Shown: positions 5,195-6,643 of the stretch, piece after piece | Layout: each line of letters opens with the position of its first letter | Numbering within the stretch: position 1 is the first letter of the stretch | Assembly (NCBI GenBank): GCA_020050955.1 | Contig: JAGVJT010000196.1 | Coordinates: 1-6,643 of the forward strand | Direction: 5' to 3' | DNA: 6,643 nucleotides | Origin: Legionellales bacterium | Lineage (GTDB): Bacteria; Pseudomonadota; Gammaproteobacteria; Legionellales; Legionellaceae | Position numbers and translations under genes: made by a program | The notes under the pieces: model-generated | What the model saw: the letters and a program-made list of their open reading frames with translations, nothing else | Database searches by the model: none | What the model was told of the DNA's origin: nothing

Positions 5195-6643
5195 ATGAAA
5201 ATTCGTACTCACACTACATCACACACACATAACGAAGACTCATTGCATCAAGCAACATTAAACGCTCCTGAGGCACTTGCTCAACCTATCACAGAGCATC
5301 CTATTCTAACATCCTCAGAGCATCCTATTCTAACATCCTCAGAGTACCAGCAAGTTATTCATGACTGGAATAACACCGCCTGCGATTATCCTGACGATAA
5401 AACACTGCATCAATTATTCCAAGAGCAAGCACAAAAAACACCCGATCATGTCGCACTTATTTACGACAATCAGACACTGACATACCGCGAGCTTGATGAA
5501 GCATCTAACCAACTTGCATGGTTTATTCGAAAACATTATGACAATCAATCAACAGTATTAACGCCTGACACGCTCATTGCTTTGTTTCTTGACCGCTCTC
5601 TTGACATGGTCATTGGTATTCTTGGCGTTCTTAAAGCAGGTGCTGCCTATGTCCCGATTGACCCAAGTTACCCTGCTGAACGCATCAACTATATCCTTCA
5701 GGACACCAACAGCAGCATCGTATTAACACAACGCCACTTCATACAGAATTTGATGTCGTTTAAAACCATCACGTCCATTGCTTTGGACGATGCACCATTT
5801 CAACACGAATCACGCGAAACACTTCCATCGATTAATCAACCGATGGATTTGGCTTATGTCATTTATACATCCGGCACAACAGGCACACCCAAAGGTGTTG
5901 CGATTGCTCATACAGGTGCTGTGAATCGAATCGATTGGATGCAACACGCGTACCCATTAAGCTCGCACGATGTTGTGTTACAAAAAACGCCTTATGGCTT
6001 TGATGTATCTGTCTGGGAGTTATTATGGGCGCATCAATACGGTGCGACGCTTGTCATCGCAAGACCCAATGGACACCAAGATGCATTGTATTTAAATCAG
6101 TTAATTTGCGACAAAAACATCACCGTCATGCATTTTGTACCAAGCATGTTGTCAGCGTTTACTCAGGCACTTCATGACAACAACATGCAGATTCCATCAA
6201 CATTACGCTATATTTTTTGCAGTGGTGAGGCGCTCGCACTGAATCAAGTGCAAGCATTTTACGCCTTAAGTCAGCATGAGCCTCAAATTCATAATTTGTA
6301 TGGCCCAACAGAAGCATCCATCGACGTGACGTATTACCCATGTCCTCGTGATGTTAATAAAATTTACATCGGAAAACCAATTCATAACACTCAAGTGTAT
6401 GTACTCGATGAAGACTTATGCCCCGTGCCACCTGGTATGGTGGGTGAATTGTATTTAGGCGGCGTGGGGCTTGCTCGTGGCTATATCAATAAGCCAGAGC
6501 TTACCGCCGAGCGTTTCATTCCAAATCCATTCGCAACAACGGCACAGCGTGAAAAAGGCGCTGATCGCCTTTACAAAACAGGGGATTTAGCACGATGGAC
6601 ACAAGACGGTTACATCGAATACCTCGGTCGCAACGATTTTCAA
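5195..6643 (+). CDS. Non-ribosomal peptide synthetase, serine-type adenylation domain at the N-terminus (partial)
   Basis: The frame runs off the right edge after 483 residues. Adenylation domains activate an amino acid as the aminoacyl-AMP and load it onto a downstream carrier protein. Visible core motifs are A1 LTYREL (95-100), A2 LKAGAAYVPID (146-156), A3 YTSGTTGTPKG (224-234), A4 FDVSVWE (269-275), A5 NLYGPTEAS (367-375), A6 GELYLGGVGLARGY (417-430), A7 YKTGDLARW (460-468) and the start of A8, GRNDFQ (478-483). Pocket residues aligned by eye to GrsA are D270, V271, W274, H313, F341, S343, L368, I376 and D377. This is the serine code, one conservative change from EntF. Residues 1-49 match no domain; 50-85 resemble a C-A linker (VIHDWNNT, then DKTLHQLFQEQA and TPDHVAL), yet no condensation domain precedes them, so this looks like a loading module. 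The carrier domain and any later modules lie beyond the window. Confidence 0.93.
   Translation, partial: MKIRTHTTSHTHNEDSLHQATLNAPEALAQPITEHPILTSSEHPILTSSEYQQVIHDWNNTACDYPDDKTLHQLFQEQAQKTPDHVALIYDNQTLTYRELDEASNQLAWFIRKHYDNQSTVLTPDTLIALFLDRSLDMVIGILGVLKAGAAYVPIDPSYPAERINYILQDTNSSIVLTQRHFIQNLMSFKTITSIALDDAPFQHESRETLPSINQPMDLAYVIYTSGTTGTPKGVAIAHTGAVNRIDWMQHAYPLSSHDVVLQKTPYGFDVSVWELLWAHQYGATLVIARPNGHQDALYLNQLICDKNITVMHFVPSMLSAFTQALHDNNMQIPSTLRYIFCSGEALALNQVQAFYALSQHEPQIHNLYGPTEASIDVTYYPCPRDVNKIYIGKPIHNTQVYVLDEDLCPVPPGMVGELYLGGVGLARGYINKPELTAERFIPNPFATTAQREKGADRLYKTGDLARWTQDGYIEYLGRNDFQ
5294..5341 (+). repeat. Exact 24-bp tandem duplication within the NRPS gene
   Basis: Two perfect copies (5294-5317 and 5318-5341) sit head to tail, each starting GAGCATCCTATT. 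The unit is a multiple of three, so the frame is kept and the protein carries EHPILTSS twice (residues 34-41 and 42-49), just ahead of the linker to the adenylation domain. Identity at every base, including silent positions, points to a recent duplication, probably by slippage. The region looks unstructured and tolerant of length change. Confidence 0.9.

Noticed and set aside
6159..6341. Minus-strand open frame of 60 codons
   Set aside because: It is antisense to the adenylation domain across its A5 motif and has no protein-family signal.

Overview
The window looks like chromosomal DNA from an AT-rich gammaproteobacterium. The clue is a MiaE-type tRNA hydroxylase together with A/T-biased third codon positions and POT and Cass2-like genes of a kind common in host-associated gammaproteobacteria. 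Legionellales (Legionella, Coxiella or Berkiella relatives) is my best guess, but it is an inference and no sequence here fixes the genus. No rRNA, tRNA, CRISPR array, transposase or phage gene is visible. No gene-free stretch exceeds about 150 bases.

Left part (1-1060): the window opens inside the 3' end of a hydantoinase/oxoprolinase (HyuA-like) gene. It converges on a minus-strand gene for a small GyrI/Cass2-type effector-binding protein. Between them lies a 74-bp element with perfect 11-bp inverted ends (CGTCATCCTGA...TCAGGATGACG) that looks like a dispersed REP/MITE-type repeat. The Cass2-like gene diverges from miaE, and the region between them carries a 7+7 bp palindrome over a plausible promoter for the Cass2-like gene.

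Middle part (1061-5054): four genes run on the plus strand. They are miaE (tRNA ms2io6A hydroxylase), a fold-type III PLP enzyme of the D-threonine aldolase/DSD1 group, a Nudix hydrolase with the NUDIX_N N-terminal domain, and a POT/PTR2-family peptide transporter. The last three are closely spaced (38 and 24 bp gaps). The last two share the same ribosome-binding sequence (CAAGGAGCG), so they probably form a transcription unit.

Right part (5055-6643): after a 140-bp gap with a possible promoter, a non-ribosomal peptide synthetase starts and runs off the window. The visible 483 residues are a short N-terminal extension with an exact 24-bp tandem duplication, a C-A-type linker with no condensation domain before it, and an adenylation domain with motifs A1 to A8. 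Its specificity residues, read by eye against GrsA/EntF, are D-V-W-H-F-S-L-I-D, the serine code. It therefore looks like a serine-loading initiation module.

Taken together, the right half may be the edge of a natural-product locus: a D-hydroxy-amino-acid PLP enzyme, a Nudix hydrolase, and a POT transporter that lacks the family's proton-coupling ExxER motif, next to a serine-activating NRPS. That functional link is inference from adjacency only. The individual family assignments are well supported by motifs.
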